From contig JAHLKH010000001.1 of NCBI GenBank assembly GCA_025526915.1, forward strand, positions 1 through 64,000: a stretch of DNA of 64,000 nucleotides. The letters run 5' to 3'. The DNA comes from Entophlyctis helioformis (taxonomy: Eukaryota; Chytridiomycota; Chytridiomycetes; Chytridiales; Chytriomycetaceae). The position numbers and the translations under genes are program-made. The notes under the pieces were generated by a model that was not told where the DNA came from, searched no databases, and saw nothing but the letters and a program-made list of their open reading frames with translations. Positions 45,115 to 53,785 of this stretch are shown piece after piece (position 1 is the first letter of the stretch; each line of letters begins with the position of its first letter).

Positions 45115-47118
45115 ATGGCACCCAGAGGAGGCAGCGGCAAGGGCAAGCGGTCGGGACGCAGCAGCGGTGCGCAGCACCACTCGGATGACGATGACGCTTT
45201 GTCCGAGACCAGTTCGCACGCTACGGTCGACTCGCTCGGCTCGCACATGAGCGCCTTTGACACGCCGCCGAGCATGTCGCGCAACGGGTCGCAGCGGTCT
45301 GTGCGGGACGAGCCTATTGAAGAGAGCGCAGAGGAGACGGCGCTCAAGGCCTTCGACGACCTTGAGGAGAAGCGCACCAGGTGCGCTTGCCAGTCTTTCC
45401 AGGCTTGCCAGGCTTGCCTTTGATGTCCTGCTCTGGCCAGGGTCGATGAGGGCTGGCACTGACGGCAATCCATGGCGTTGTGGACATGGCGTTGTGGCGG
45501 CGATGGACACACGGGCAACAGTTCTCGAGAGGCGGCGCTCCGGCAGATCTTCAGGTCGCTGTCGAACCGCTTCCTGAGCATCCTTGCAGACTCCAAGTTT
45601 GACTCGTGGATCGAGTCTCTGCGCAAGTCGGCCCGCAAAGAGCCCAGCGAGGCCATTCTGACCAACAAAGGTGTGTCTTGCCAAGCCACCGCATCCGGCA
45701 TGCTGTTCCCTAACGTCAATGGCTGGCCGGCACCCTTCATCACAGTCCTGTCTCTGCTGTGGATCACGGTGGGCAAGCGACCGTCATACTATACCGAGGT
45801 GGCCAAGCTGCTCGAAGAAGGCATCCGCAACTCGTCTGGCGAGCACAAAGCCTCGGTATGTTCCGCTCTGCTGTGACGGGTCGCGACGAGGCATGGCTCA
45901 CATATTCACTTGGAATGGCGGCCGCAGTGCATCGCAACACTGGCCATCATTGCATTCATTGAGGAGATCGACGACGCCGACACATGGGATCTGCTCAACA
46001 CGTTTGAAGAGATCTTTGAGGCAGCGACTGCCGGCGAGGATGTCGAGCCCGAGATTGTGTGTCGCGCCATTGAGGCATATGGGCTGCTGTACGCCACGGC
46101 ATCTACACGGTACAGCCAGGAAGGATTCAATCGGTAAAATGATATGGCATGCTCACTCGATGGATGTGTGGACCGATGGATTGAGAGGCTGACTGGATTG
46201 CCTGGCCAACACAGGATACTTGATACGCACAAGTCGCTGCTTGAGTCAGACGATGTGGATGTGCGGATTGCTGCTGGTGAAAACATTGCCATCATCATTG
46301 AGGATCGAGATGCCATGGCAGAGGAGGTGTGTACTCGATGGCCGCGTATCAATGATGCGGCCTTTTTGCTGACTCTCAGGCCGGTCAATGGCGAATGCAA
46401 GGATGAGCCAGCAGAGACAGAGCCGTTCTACAAGGACTCGCATGAACTCATCCGGCAACTGGCGTTCCTGTCGCAAGGTGCGCCATATGCGCATGTGTTG
46501 GATTAGGCTAGACTGGACTGGACTGGACTGGACTGGACTGGACTGGACTGGACTGGACTGGGTCACCTTGGGCAGCTGTACTCATGTCGAATGCGGACAT
46601 CCAGACAGCAACCGACACCGCGCCAAGAAGGAGCGTGCAACACAAAAGTCTGCCTTTCGCGACATCCTGTACACTGTCGAAGTACGTGGCGTTGCAATAC
46701 GACTTGGTGCTATGGATGCGTCTGACACTGCTGGGGCTTGGCTTCCAGAACAAATCGCCGCCGTCAGTCAAGCTCAAGGTCAGACACGAGACCGTCCAGT
46801 GCAATTCATGGACAAAGATTCGCCGTCTGAATGCATTCCGCGACGTCGTGGGCGAGGGACTGGTACGACTGGCGCATCATGGTGCTTCTTCCATTCTGAG
46901 ATCTGCAGCTCTGACACCCGATTGTTTCGCAGACGGTCCACTTTTTAGAGAACCCGCTGCTGCACTCCATCTTCGAAGTCTCGTTTGACGGACCTGCCCC
47001 CACCAAGATCACGTCAACTGAGCGACGATTGTACGACTCGATTGTTGGCAAAGCACGGTCCAAGGCCCTCAAGGGGATGCGCACCAGCCGCACTGCCTAC
47101 AGGGGCTCAGACGAATGA
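45115..47118 (+). CDS. Interferon-related developmental regulator (IFRD) family protein
   Basis: Armadillo-like protein related to human IFRD1/IFRD2 and fungal homologues; IFRD2 is known to bind translationally inactive ribosomes. Several exons. The N-terminus is basic then acidic (MAPRGGSGKGKRSGRSSG, DDDDALSETSSHATVDSL). The N-terminal IFRD domain includes ALRQIFRSLSNRFLSILADS and FIEEIDDADTWDLLNTFEEI, then DVRIAAGENIAIIIEDRDAM. The C-terminal domain has DSNRHRAKKERATQKSAFRD, NSWTKIRRLNAFRDVVGEGL and HFLENPLLHSIFEVS, as in the family. It ends YRGSDE. A pentanucleotide repeat sits in the intron before DSNRHRAKK. Confidence 0.88.
46511..46561. repeat. (GACTG)10 minisatellite in an IFRD intron
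   Basis: Ten perfect copies of a 5-bp unit, wholly inside an intron, so length change would not alter the protein. Confidence 0.9.
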
Positions 47119-47248
47119 CGATCGCCCCCTGCACACCATCATTAGCTTATGTTTCCTTGCTTTGCGTATTTTTGCCCGTTTATCTTCCCCTCTTACGCAG
47201 GAATGTTGCTGCTGCTGAATGAATGCGGACACCATGCTGTTGCTGCTG

Positions 47249-48560
47249 TCAGTCGACGCTATGTTTATGGGCAAAGTCGCTCAAGAGACGAACAAGTCTG
47301 GAGACATCTGCTGATATCAGATTGCGCTTGGATGACGACTGGAGCACTCTTGCCAGGTCATCCAGTGTCGATATGGTTGACACGCGGTAGTCTGTCTCGT
47401 CCACATTGCTGTTGTCGTCGCCGTCGAATTCTTGATCCATATCGTCAATGCTGGGTCCCAAAGCGCGGCACGCAGCCTCGAGCGACTCTGGCCGACTGCT
47501 AACGTAGTCAAGGTACTCGCACAGATACGCGTTGAACCCAGTGTCATCAACAACGACCAGATCCATCAATGCTATGTGGTCGAAATCCCATAAGCTTAGC
47601 ATCATGACAAACAGACGCGACGGATCGCATTCTGAGACGGCTGCGTGGACTGTCGGCGTTGTAGTTGGCGCGTCTGTCCACCGTCCATGGAGATGGAGCA
47701 GATCCGACAACATGCGTATGAGATCGGTGTCGTTGTCGGCGAACAGCATCAGCAGATGGTGCGGCAGTCTGTCCAACTCTGCACAGGATGCATCAGCACA
47801 CATGTGTTTCACTCAGCATAAGATGGCCAACGCATACTTAACGTCAGTGCGGAAAGACGCGGTTCAATACGAGAGCAGATGCTGGCCGTGGATTGGTAGC
47901 CCAAGTCAATCGACCGAAGCATGGCTTGTATGACTGCCTTGATAGCGAGTTTAAGCGTTTGCCGGTCGCGCATCTCGGACGCTGTGCTGCACAGCTCGGA
48001 AAACGATGGCATCTGGATGGCTGACCACCAATCGCCCGCATCGGCTGTCATATACACACGATCCAAAAAGCCGCCAACAGCATCCATTGCTCCGAGTATC
48101 TGCCAGTCACACTGTCAGATATGCACACACTGCTGCTGCTGCCAGGCTCGGTCTCTCCCGTACCAGATGCGGATGCGATGACGTCGCGCACAGGAGACCG
48201 AGTATCTCTACGCCTTTGCGATGCAGAGTGCGATCACTGGTACCGAGAACACCCGCCACGCACTCGACGATCCGTGTCTGCGTTGACAGGTCGTGCAATA
48301 CATTGCCGCTTGCGCAGCCAGTGCACACTCGCCATGTCTTGAGAGCAGCGAGAAGAGCGACCAAGGCGTGCATCGTCTCTGACCCATGGATGCGACATGC
48401 GGTGCCGCTGAGAAGCGCATCAACCAGCCGGCCGTTGACGAGTGTTTGCGTCGTGCGAAGCCTGGTGTCGCTCGGCGGCTGGTGTCGGAGGGTCTTGAGG
48501 ACTTGGGCAACGAGACCAAGCATGCCAACGACGAACGGGCGAGGCAGCGTTGCCAGTTGT

Positions 48561-48595
<35 letters not shown>

Positions 48596-48841
48596 TGGCG
48601 GTAAGGGCTGGCTTGTGCATGCATCAACAGCTGCATCGAGGATCAGCGCGCACAGCCGTTCAAGGCGGTCTCTGTCCTGGCTCGGTATGTGAGTGCCATG
48701 GCTGGACGTGATGATGCATGCCACACACACATTGCGCTGGCAGAGCAAAGAGAAGGTCTGTGCAAGGTGTTTGCGGGCGGCATGTGCGGCATATCGGCAC
48801 CCAGACCGAATCTGCTCAACGTGCTCGTCATCGGCCATCAT
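47249..48841 (-). CDS. LINES / LINS1 homologue
   Basis: Helical-repeat protein related to Drosophila Lines and human LINS1, whose molecular role is poorly understood (Wg signalling in flies, cognition gene in humans). The start at 48841 gives MMADDEHVEQIRSGCRYAAH. A polyGln tract of about 13 residues (48550-48590) is followed by FVVGMLGLVAQVLKTL and RIHGSETMHALVALLAALKT. The C-terminal exon holds the family features LPHHLLMLFADNDTDLIRML and LFVMMLSLWDFDHIALMDLV, with DDTGFNAYLCEYLDYV (compare LINES L..FDh..LLDfL...TgF..YL). The end is DFAHKHSVD. Convergent with IFRD, 130 bp between stops. Middle exons were located only roughly. Confidence 0.75.
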
Positions 48842-49020
48842 GATCACGACTGTGGCAAGAGGAAAGAGGGGCGCCGTGCCAGATCCACATGGTGCCGGGC
48901 GATGCTTGTATGTCCTCCATAAATAAAGACAGGCATATGGATATGCAACACAGTCTCTGGGGAGCATGCTATTACAAGAACGGACCAGTGCTCCATGTGT
49001 GGTTGTCAACAATCTCACTA
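48842..49020. other. Spacer between LINS1 and the integrase remnant
   Basis: 179 bp; upstream region of LINS1 and left border of the mobile island. No LTR end or target-site duplication could be recognised. Confidence 0.35.
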
Positions 49021-50424
49021 TCAGAGTCTGTAAAAACACGGCACACGTCCAACACACGCCAATGACGGTCCCCGGGTTTCTTCCAACCTGTAACAGTATG
49101 GCAGACAGTGCTTCGTACATACGACATTCATTACTAGATGATGATCAGCACAGACAACGAAGGAAGCCACGTTCACGTCCAATGCCTCTACGGCATGGCG
49201 GTGACTGCAGCGGACAGGAGGGGATACTGGAAGTGCAGCCAAGTACTGGTCCAGCAGATCAGGTGCAGTCTCGCGCAGCTCGGCCTCTGAGCGGTACTCG
49301 TTGTGTTGCGGGCCGTAGCCGAGGTACGAGACCACAAAGGAGCGGCGGCCACTGCGAGAGACCTTGTGTCCAACAATCGCGCCAATCTCCCATTCAGCTG
49401 CCACAGGGTCATCAGCAAAGGCGACCGCAGGCGGCTGAGCAGGCAGTGGCCGGCCTGGGAAAGCAGCGGCCGGATCGCGGTACGGCTTCAGCAGATGGAC
49501 GTGGAACCACGGATGCAGACGATGCATGGTCGGATGCAGAGCCAGCTTGCAGTTGAGACCATCCAGTGCGGCATTGACCTCTGTGATCGGGAATGGACCC
49601 AACCAGTTGGGCAGGAACGCATTGGGGCGATGCGTGTCGGTGGGCCACACAATGCCGGCGGCTTGCAGCATGACCTTGCCGCCGACAGCGTAGGCAGGAG
49701 CATCCTGGCGGTGGCGATCGGCGTTGTGCTTCTGCTGTTCCTGGGCTTTGACCAGGTTGGCTGTGGCATCCACGCGAGCCTTGTCAATGGCAGCGAGCAG
49801 GTCGCGGACAGCAGGCGGCGAAGATGCTGCAGGCTCGTGTGGCAGCGTGCGAGGCTCGAGACCAAAGGCGAGGAAGTACGGAGCATAGCCGGTCGATGCG
49901 CTTGGAGCAGAGTCGAGTGCGTGGACAGCCGCATCGAGCATGTGCTCCCAGTTGCTGCCGCGGTGGTTGGCGTACTTGGACAGCAGGTCCTTGAGCGTGC
50001 GGATGGTGCGTTCGGACTGGCCGTCGGTCTCCTGGTGGCGGGCCGTTGCCATGACTTGCTCAATGTCCAGCGCCGCACAGAGCGCCGTCCAGAAGGCAGA
50101 CAGGAAGCGAGCGTCACGGTCCGAGACGATAGACGACGGCAAGCCATGGCCAGCGAGCACCCATCGGTTGAGGAACAGCGCGGCAAGGTCCTCGGCAGTC
50201 GCATCACGTCGCGTCGGCACGCACTTGACAAGCTTTGTCAGGCGATCCACAACCACAAACAGAGCGTCGTTGCCCTCGTCCGACATGGGCAGCAAGGCAA
50301 TGTCACAGGCCACAGACTGGAAGCGGTCGGCAGGGATGGGCAGCGGGTGCAGCAGACCGGCAGGAGCCTGCGTCGACGAGTTGAACCGCTGGCAGGCGTC
50401 GCACGAGCACACAAAGCGACCGAC
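49021..50424 (-). mobile_element. Truncated Ty3/gypsy chromovirus: integrase plus chromodomain-like tail
   Basis: One open frame of about 468 residues. It begins in the second half of the integrase zinc finger (CSCDACQRF; the His pair is missing). The catalytic core is complete: first Asp in VACDIALL, second in IVSDRDARF, Glu in QSERTIRTLK, with exactly 35 residues between the last two. A GPF/Y-like LPNWLGPFPITEV module and HPWFHVHLLKPYR follow. The C-terminus has EWEIGAIVGHKVSRSGRR then FVVSYLGYGPQHNEYRSEAE, typical of a chromodomain that targets chromoviruses to heterochromatin. Reverse transcriptase, RNase H, protease, gag and LTRs are absent, and a stop codon lies immediately upstream. 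The long open frame suggests a recent truncation or a domesticated integrase. Confidence 0.9.
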
Positions 50425-50507
50425 CTACACAAACGTGATCATATTGGACTTCACAACACCTGCGACATTCACTGCAACCTGTCAACTGGTCACCCAATGA
50501 ACTGCAT
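50425..50507. other. Junction between integrase remnant and nuclease-kinase gene
   Basis: 83 bp joining the broken 5' side of the integrase to the 3' end of the nuclease-kinase gene. No repeat or LTR sequence is recognisable. Confidence 0.4.
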
Positions 50508-52860
50508 TCATTCGCCATGCTTGCGATCGTACTCTGTCGCGGTGCCAAAGCGCACCACACGCGCCATTTCCCTCGCTGCCAGCTCGCCAAAGTCCTGGCC
50601 ACGGTACACCCGTGCACTCTCGAGATCAATGATGCGCGCCTTGCGCTCATCGCCCTGCCCAACAAAGACAACATTGCCCGAGTGCAAGTCGCCGTGCAAG
50701 ATGTGGCGGGCGTGCAGCCTGCTGAGGGCGTGTGCCGCAAGGCTGCGATCTGCATCCGACCAGGACTGACAAGACTGGCCAAGTTCCATGACAAGGAATG
50801 CGCAGTCGCGGGACACCACCGCCTCGACCACTAGCGGGATCGCGTCGCCTTGCAGGTCCTTGTGCTTGTCATAAAACAGCGTCTCGTTGCGGATGGCCTG
50901 ATAGTTCGTATTGTCGTAAAAGGTAAAAGAAACGCCCTTGATGGCCACCCGCTGGCCGTCCAGGCATCCGACAAACCCGGCACCTGTTCGGCCTCGTGCA
51001 ATGGCGTTATGGAGGTTCAAGACAGTCTTGACACTCTCCTTGCCAAGCACAAGGCTGACGCCGCTGTCGAGGCTCGTCATGACCTTGCCGCCGCCACAGG
51101 GGCATCGCCGAGTGTCCGTCTTGCAGATCTCGATCGCACAGTGGCGATACAATCCGCGTCCATCTCGGACAAATGATGCGGACGCAGGGCCGAGCGCAGC
51201 CTGAAGCGCAGGCGGCGGAGAACCGTATCCCGCCGCCTCGAGCTGGAATGCGTAAATGGCAAAGAAAAGCCCGCGCCGTAGGGAGAGTCGACCTTTGGTA
51301 TCACACAGCAGCGACTTGGAGACCAAGAACGAGTACTCGCCGTTCACATTTGGGCCACGCTTGACAAACCAGGAATGCTTGTATGTCGAAAGGATGCCAC
51401 ACTTGACCTTGGTGGTGATCATGTAGCAGATCAGCTGGTGAAGACAAGTCGCGGCCTGGCTGGTGCTTGCAGCTTGACTGGTGGCTGCGCGTTTGTTCTT
51501 GGCATCCTTTGCGCCACGTTCAGCTTTGGGTGTTGCGTATGATTTGTGCTGGCGAGCAATCCAATGCAAAAGGTCTTGCGGCGTATGCTCCATCAGGCTG
51601 CCGACGCTGTTTGGCACCTTCATCTCGATGGCGACGAGATACTTGGTGCTGTCCATAACCAAAAGATCCGGGCGGCCTTTGGTAACGTGGTACTCGGGGA
51701 CCACATCCAGCGTCTTCTCACCAGGCTTGGTTGTCTCAATTAGGTCCTGGATGATCTGCTGATAGCTGCTCGTGAGGCACGCCTCGTTAAAAACCGTCGA
51801 GTGTCGCATCCTTCTCTCGATGCGTTCGGCGCTTTCCAAGCTCCTGGAGATGAGGCGGGCGGCATATGTGAGCTCAAGTATGCATTGAGCTGCCAGATGG
51901 ATGTGGACTTACACATCACGATTGCTGCCATTGCGAATCAGCTCTTCAGAGCTGTTCGAGACACAATCATCAAAGTCGGCCCACAAGCTCAGATGAACCG
52001 TTGCAGCTGTTACTGTTACTGTTTCGTTCCGAATCTGAAAGTTGAGCGGGACCATAGTCGGGCCGTCCGTATCATCGCCTTGACGGATACTGAAAAAGAT
52101 GAGACTGTCCTTGTCGAACACAAGTTCGTCTGTTCGTGGCCGCTTGCTGCTGCTTGACGACGATGACGATGATGACGACTGCGGCGGCGGCTGCGGCTGC
52201 TCTGTCGGCATGCATTCCATGGGCGGATCGCTTGGCGAAAGGTTTTCAAGGCCGTCGCTCAGGCCGGAGGCGCTCTGCGGCGTGTTCGCCCCCGATCCAG
52301 CCGCAGAGCCTGACTGCAGCAGCCTGGTATGCCCAGCAAGATTGTGAATGACTCCACATGGGATGTGCCTGTCGAGGTACGCGCCAAACGTGCCTGATAA
52401 CAGCCTGTGGTCAGTGTCCAAGCGCGTCACAACAGCAAGTGCACATGGCAGGGCAAGGCAAGACAGCCAACATACACTTTGTCGCATTGATCTCATTTTC
52501 GAGCCGCTGGGTCTCGGCCTGCAGCGCTGCGCTCTCGGCCATCTTCTGAGCGAGTTCGGTTGTCTTCTGAGCGAGCTCGGCCGTCTTCTGATTGAGTGCG
52601 GCATTCAGCTGTTGGATGGTTTCAAATAGGTGAGACAACTGCTGTTGTTGCTGCTGCGCCTGTCGCTCATTTCTGTTCAACGCCTCTTGCAGCAGCTGTG
52701 CCATCAGCGCTTCGCCGGCAGGCAGTGCCTGCAGTTGCTGCTGAAGAAGAGGTTGCTGCTGTAGTTGCTGCTGACCCAGAGGAGCATCGGCAGGCAGCTG
52801 GTTGCTGTCGTTGTTGTTGTCGTTGTTCCCACCGTGGCCATTCACGCTGTTGTTCGACAT
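50508..52860 (-). CDS. Crinkler-like protein: coiled coil, PD-(D/E)XK nuclease, protein kinase
   Basis: Three exons (52860-52476, 52393-51913, 51843-50508) join in frame to 733 residues. Residues 1-130: Asn/Gln-rich then heptads (KTAELAQKTTELAQKMAESA). Residues 130-290: GTFGAYLDRHIPCGVIHNLA, a Ser run followed by KRPRTDE (possible nuclear signal), and a beta-rich segment. About 290-500: restriction-endonuclease fold with KGRPDLLVMDSTKYLVAIEM, that is, Asp then E-x-K (EMK). About 560-733: kinase with RVAIKG (ATP Lys), LVMELGQS, HILHGDLHSGNVVF (catalytic Asp, Asn) and IIDLESARVY in place of DFG. Nuclease plus kinase fusions are known among Crinkler (CRN) effectors of oomycetes and chytrids. No signal peptide or LFLAK header is seen, so an intracellular conflict role is equally possible. 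All catalytic positions look intact. Confidence 0.8.
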
Positions 52861-53036
52861 TGTGGCGTGGGGTTTTGCACAAGTGGTGGAAACCATTACT
52901 CCTGGCGGAATACTCCTGATTGGTCGAAATTGAGAGTCGTGCGCTGATTGGCCTTTTTGAGAGTCGTGCGTTGATTGGCACAGCAACGACTCACAATGCC
53001 AGATCCAGCCGCTGCGTGATGCGAGCACGGCGATGA
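52861..53036. promoter_or_regulatory. Promoter region of the nuclease-kinase gene with repeated CCAAT boxes
   Basis: 176 bp between the nuclease-kinase start (-) and the Fanzor-like fragment (+). Read on the minus strand it holds three CCAAT boxes, two of them inside a direct repeat (52930-52952 and 52957-52979). The region is AT-richer than its surroundings. Confidence 0.5.
52930..52979. repeat. 23-bp direct repeat, two copies, 27-bp period
   Basis: Copies at 52930-52952 and 52957-52979 differ at one base. Each contains TGATTGGC, a CCAAT box for the minus-strand gene starting at 52860. Confidence 0.85.
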
Positions 53037-53525
53037 GTTGTTGTCTGGGCATTTGGCATTGACTTTACAGGCCAAGGTGGCCGGCACGCTGTGTTTGAGA
53101 AGTTTCTCATCAGGCATCTGCGGTCGTCTGGATATGCCTATGTGCGTCTGATGCCACGCTGTCCATCCATCCATCCATCTGTGCACCAACTGACACACAC
53201 ACACCACACACACACACACACAACACACACACACACACACACACAGATCTACCGCTGCAACGAGAACCTGACCAGCCAGATGTGCCCGCAGTGCAAGCAA
53301 CGGATCCCAGACGAGAACCGCACCAACCTGCGACGCTACGAGTGCACAGCATGCAAGGCCGTCTACCACCGCGATGTGCTTGGAGCCACCAACATCGGGA
53401 TGGTCGCACTGTGGCATTTGCTCGATGGACAACGGCCGCTCTACTTGACGCACACGCCAGCCAGTCAGCCTGTCAACAGCATCGCAGCAGTGTCCTCCAC
53501 AGACACAGCACGTCACTCCATGTGA
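53037..53525 (+). pseudogene. Fanzor/TnpB-like nuclease, C-terminal fragment (zinc ribbon and RuvC-III)
   Basis: Two exons (53037-53141 and 53247-53525) join in phase. Exon A reads VVVWAFGIDFTGQGGRHAVF then EKFLIRHLRSSGYAY; exon B starts IYRCNENLTSQMCPQCKQ. Seen: the TnpB/Cas12f-type ribbon (NENLTSQ, MCPQC and YECTAC), the RuvC-III motif HRDVLGATNI with its Asp, and the usual fungal ending LLDGQRPLYL. These belong to the Cas12f1-like TNB domain of eukaryotic TnpB relatives (Fanzors), RNA-guided DNA nucleases of mobile elements. A TGA at 53034 precedes exon A, and no RuvC-I Asp, RuvC-II Glu or wedge domain was found upstream, where the divergent nuclease-kinase promoter lies. It is most likely a truncated relic; expression as a small protein cannot be excluded. 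Confidence 0.82.
53191..53246. repeat. (CA)n tract in the Fanzor-like intron
   Basis: Imperfect CA microsatellite that forms the 3' part of the 105-bp intron; read through, it gives an artificial Thr-His run. Confidence 0.8.
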
Positions 53526-53552
53526 CTTCCAGCACAACTACCAACACTTTGA

Positions 53553-53570
53553 ATCGGGGAACCTCCCGAT
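53553..53570 (+). other. Stem-loop just downstream of the Fanzor-like gene
   Basis: ATCGGG and CCCGAT pair perfectly around a six-base loop, 28 bp after the Fanzor-like stop. In TnpB and Fanzor loci the guide RNA comes from the 3' end of the gene and the element's right end, so this is a candidate remnant of such a structure. The stem is short and could be chance. Confidence 0.3.
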
Positions 53571-53785
53571 CGACCAAACGGGTCACTTTTTCTAACGATA
53601 AAGGTGAGCACTTCGTTGGATGTGCCTCGCCCGCTGTCGTCGCATGTTCTTTGCTGACTCGAACCTTCCATCGTGTGATACGCGGGCATCTATTCGACGC
53701 CTCTTGCGACGAATTTAATTCCAAAACGCTTGGTAATTGTAAGAAGAACGGGCCAATTCAACGACAGGTTCATTCCATGGCTGAC

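Noticed and set aside
46511..46561. Possible CRISPR-like or other functional array
   Set aside because: The units are 5 bp with no spacers and sit inside an intron.
48922..48927. AATAAA on the plus strand near 48.92 kb
   Set aside because: No plus-strand gene ends here; it lies upstream of LINS1 and is probably chance.
51173..51660. Plus-strand frames under the nuclease domain
   Set aside because: Antisense of the PD-(D/E)XK region, which has the conserved residues on the minus strand.
53142..53246. Thr-His repeat protein segment
   Set aside because: It is the CA microsatellite of the Fanzor-like intron read through; splicing at 53141/53247 restores the domain.
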